Of a stretch of 64,000 nucleotides of DNA, positions 60,401 through 64,000 are shown one piece after another; positions within the stretch are counted from its first letter, which is position 1; each line of letters opens with the position of its first letter. The stretch comes from Numida meleagris (Eukaryota > Chordata > Aves > Galliformes > Numididae): the NCBI RefSeq assembly GCF_002078875.1, contig NC_034411.1:49845620-49909619 (forward strand). Reading direction: 5' to 3'. The notes under the pieces are model-generated. The model saw only the letters and a list, made by a program, of their open reading frames with translations, searched no databases and was not told the DNA's origin. The position numbers and the translations under genes were made by a program.

Positions 60401-63400
60401 GCTTAAGATGAAGTTGATTTAATTCAATATAAAATTACATTGCCGTCACAGGCTCCAGACCTGTGCTTCTGAGGGTGATTTGATGTGCCAAAAAAATGCC
60501 AGCATATGAGCATGGCCTTGGCGTTCTGCTTGCTGCAGGCTTTAGTCAGGGAGCTCTCTGCAGAAGCAGCAGCAGCAGGCTGTGAGGGGAGAAGGCCCTG
60601 ACAGGCCCAGCCAGCCCAAGGAGGGCATGCCAGCTTGGGGCCTGGCACATGGGGGTCTCTGAGGGCCTCTGCACATGCTTTGCTCTGTGCAGCTCCCTGA
60701 CAGCCCCTCTTGGTATAACAGTTAAAGGAAAGAGAAGATGTTTTTGTCTGAGTGCTGTTTATGGGTGCTTATAGTCAGAGACTCTGAAACAGGAGACTGG
60801 TGGTAAGCTAAATGCGCACAGGCAGCAGCATGAGCATAGGGGAGGAGGGGCTATGCTTGCAGGAACTGCAAGAGCTGCAAGTTGAAGTTCAGCAGAAAAT
60901 AGCCTGTATATAAATTACTTTAGAGAGCACAGCAAAGTTTCTTTCATTCACATTGTCAATGCAAAGGAGTGGCGTTGGACTGCAGTAGTGTAGTCCTGGA
61001 TTCCTAGTCACATGTAAATACCGATAACAACGTCATGGCCATGAGCCTCATTTGAGGTCAAACTTTTATGACAGTGTGAACAAGAGGGATGTAGAGAGAT
61101 TGGATCTTTGCTCTTCCTTTTCTCTTTGAGCCCACCAGCTTCCTCTTTCCGTTCTAGGCTCTTCTGCTGTTTTTACATGATAAAGCTGCAGAACAACTCC
61201 CTATAACTGCATATTTTTAAAGATAGATATCTATAGTTCTTTTCACATAACGTCTTGAATGAAATTGTACTTCAGATACTTGAACAATGCATAGCTTCTC
61301 TTTTAATATCTAATAAAGGTGCTTGGTGGGCAGGTCAGTCTTTACAGTGTTTATCTCAAATTGTCCCATCTCAACATTGTATAGCTTAGAAGACCAACAG
61401 GTGTTATTCATCAGTCCTCTGAGCCCTCCAGCTGGATCAGCTCCTGTCCTTGCCCACATCTGCACATGGGGCCTTTGAATGGCTCCGCCTTCCTCATGAA
61501 AGCTTCTGGCTGGTAAAGGCTGGTCCCACTGGTGTCAACAAGACCAGTGAAGGTTTTGGTTACAGGTTTTTTTAGATCCTGAGCACAGCTCTGGTGGAAC
61601 CATTATTCAAGTTTTGTATCTTGAAATACTTGCAACAAATCTTTCATTTTTTCTTTCTGGATTTTTTCAAGATTTAATTTAGAAATTCCATTTTTACTTG
61701 AATGTTTTCATTTATAAACTCAAAGTATTGACATGTATATATATATGCGTACATACAGTATACAGAGAGTGATAAAAGCGTAAGTTTCAATAATTTTGAT
61801 TTTGATGGGAAATAATACAAGAAGTGGAAATATTTTTTACCAAGAAATGAGAAATTATAAAGGAGTCAATACAACAATGCATCCATACAGGTCTTCTATG
61901 TTTTGGAGATGGTCCTTTAAAAAGGAAGTTTTACAGTTCTCTGTGATACCGGATGTATCATATCTTCACACTTAAAGAAATACTCTGAGTTTGAATATAT
62001 GTTTGAAGCAAATAATTCTGAAATTACAGTTCTGTGGTGCTTTTAAAGTTATTATCCTTTGTAGTTTTTTTCAGCATGGCCAATCCTGTTAATGTGATAC
62101 TGTCACTAACAATTCCAGTAGAAGTTCTTACAAGTATCTTCGTTAACACAGATGTACGAAGGCCAACCAGTAGAGGGGGCACAAAAGCCAAAACGCTGGC
62201 TTGGTTATGTGCCCAAGACAGGTATTTTTCCTTAAGCGTGCGTGTCTATGCATACATATGCGTGCAAGGAGTAGAGGAGAAACAATCACTTCCATGTTCT
62301 TTAATTTACTTTTATTAATTTATCCTTAATGAAAACGTGTTCTGTCTTAATTACAGAAAAATACTGTTAGAGACTCTGCTTCACTAAATATCTTGAGAGG
62401 AAATGTATTTGCAGAGATTGCATAGCATTGGCCATCTGACGATTTGCATTGTGTATATATTTTTCCACTAACTGAATTAGTCACTTGGAAAAGCTATGGA
62501 GAAATGTTTCTAAAAATTGCATGCATCCATACTATATTTCTCCAGTGGCCTTCACTGTCCCCAAAGTGCCATGGAGCACCAGGGCTGAAACCTTCCCTGC
62601 ACGAGTGCTGCCAGGTGCAACAGCTGTTCAAATCCAACAGGAGTTCTAGCAAGGAGCATCAACAGCAGTGAGAGAGAAATGCAGAACACTTACAGTGCAT
62701 AGAAATTGGTGCTGAAAGACCCAAACTAAACCGAGGCATGTAGCAGAGTAGCGGGGCCTCCACTGCCCTGAACTGTGCTGAATTCCCTTCTTGAGGTGAC
62801 TTGGGGTCCATCAAGTCCAATTAGAAAGAATTACCTTTCAGACCACAGTTCTTACCACAGAAAACACTGCTGGAGTTCTGTGTGTCCCAGAAGCCAGGGG
62901 AACAGGCACAAGCCAGCCACAGTAGCTGAGACAAACAAGGACAGCTACTGAGGAGCAGAGAATAAAAGTAAAGTAGATGCCCAGAAGCCAGACACGCAGG
63001 AGGGGGTCAGGAGGGGACAGATAAAGGATTTCACTACTTAAAAGGGAGAGAGAGAGACTTGGAGGACAAGCAGGAATACCAACATCTGAGAGAAAATCCA
63101 CACAAGCACTCTGACAAGACACACTGCTCCACAGTGAATCAAAAGGAGGAGGATTAAAGTGGTTAGGATTGAAGAAGCATCTAACACAAGAGTTCCTTAT
63201 GAAGGAAAACCAAATAGGTGAGGAATACAGGGGCGAAGTGGGGAACAGAGTATTCTTACAAAAATAATGCTTTATTGTGTGCCTTAAGAACTTGGTATGC
63301 CCATCAACAGCCACAGATGGCATTTGTTAAAGCCTACTTACACAGGGCTCAGTGGGTGGAGGCCCATCAGAAGTCCTTCTGTTATCTTACATGAGAATTA

Positions 63401-64000
63401 AGCTCTGAACAGCAAATTTTGGGTCTGTGTAAGGATCCAAACTTCGCTAGAAGACCAGTGTGTTTCTATCTGTATTTTGGTTTTGAACTATCTCTATTTT
63501 TCTTCCTGCCAAATTCCAGTTTACTTCAATAGATGTTTTGCTTGAGTGAATCATGAGGTAAAGACAAGGCCTGAGACTGCAAAACATCATACCATGCAAG
63601 TTTGCAAGAGACATACTATTCCTCAATGTTTTCAAGGATTGCAAAGGAGGTCTTAGGGTAAAGTGTCATTATGTAGCACTTCATGGTGATATTAGCTTAA
63701 AGTGTTAGTGACAGAAGACAAAATTTTCTGGTATGACTCTTGTGTCTTTTTTGATAGGCAACTAGCTCAGCACTATGCAAATACAAAGATTTTCCTCGTG
63801 GGAACACACCATGGGTTGGAGGTACTACCAAAGTGACTCCACTGTAAACACAGTCTGTCACAGCAGAACTAAGGACTATGTGGGGCTTATTGGGCATTAA
63901 TGCCTCCATAACCACTTTTGCAGTGCTACCAACACTGTAGACATTATTATTTTGTATGATATTCAATTTTTTTTTAAATTCCTGGTTTGAGAGGTTGTTT
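57471..64000. other. Intergenic stretch to the window end
   Basis: No convincing exon or transposon. It includes a 24-base T-run at 59131-59154, an AT-rich direct-repeat patch at 60187-60214, a short TA run near 61735-61747 and a GA-run near 63046-63056. The longest frame (minus 62838-63323, 161 residues) is Ser/Pro-rich with no recognised domain. Confidence 0.4.
59131..59154. repeat. 24-base poly(T) tract
   Basis: An uninterrupted run of 24 T. Read on the minus strand it could be a retroposed poly(A) tail, but the adjacent sequence (59155 onward) shows no poly(A) signal or gene I recognise. A simple homopolymer tract is equally likely. Confidence 0.9.

Noticed and set aside
62838..63323. 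161-residue minus-strand open frame near the right end
   Set aside because: It is Ser/Pro/Cys-rich with hydrophobic runs arising from purine-rich DNA on the other strand (GA-runs). No family resemblance, splice signals or start context support it.
1..64000. tRNA genes, CRISPR arrays, intact endogenous retroviruses
   Set aside because: I scanned by eye for a tRNA T-arm/B-box pattern, regularly spaced repeats, and retroviral gag/pol/env-like frames and found none convincing. A tRNA or profile scan would be needed to exclude small or decayed ones.

Overview
The window is vertebrate nuclear DNA, most likely from a galliform bird such as chicken. This rests on many CR1 non-LTR retrotransposon copies with the bird-type 3' end (short repeats of the ATTCTATG type), one decayed mariner of the chicken Galluhop kind, AT-rich unique DNA in between, and one spliced gene whose protein I recognise as SCAF8. 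There is no bacterial gene organisation, no CRISPR array and no intact mobile-element gene.

Layout. Positions 32-256 and 973-2669 are the last two coding exons of SCAF8 on the + strand, about 640 of the roughly 1,270 residues expected. The intron between them carries a CR1 tail fragment. The terminal exon opens with about 13 copies of a 45-bp coding repeat and has a second 33-bp coding repeat further on. A long AT-rich 3' UTR follows, with candidate poly(A) signals at 3312, 3636 and 5328, and three Pumilio-type UGUANAUA elements packed within 48 nt at 3530-3577.

From about 5.4 kb to 64 kb I find no convincing coding exon. This stretch holds unique AT-rich DNA interrupted by CR1 copies: 6392-8625 (minus, about 2.2 kb with reverse transcriptase remains), 10468-10866, 14361-14495, 23693-24860 (plus, with reverse transcriptase remains), 43505-43840, 44900-45053 and 56869-57470. 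There are also two much older, heavily decayed CR1/L3-like copies (24861-25690 and 33786-34670), an internally deleted mariner (8627-9110), a possible LTR-like repeat (15845-16100) and a possible MIR-type SINE relic (22155-22290). The one strong regulatory-looking island is a compact CpG-dense block at 42480-42750 with a perfect CArG box just upstream (42463-42472). From known human gene order (SCAF8 then TIAM2 on the same strand), it could be a promoter or 5' UTR exon of the next gene. That link is inference, and no TIAM2 coding sequence is present.

With only one gene, the story here is its C-terminal low-complexity repeats and 3' UTR, the transposon layers, and one candidate promoter in a gene-poor interval. 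I found no wholly new biological system.
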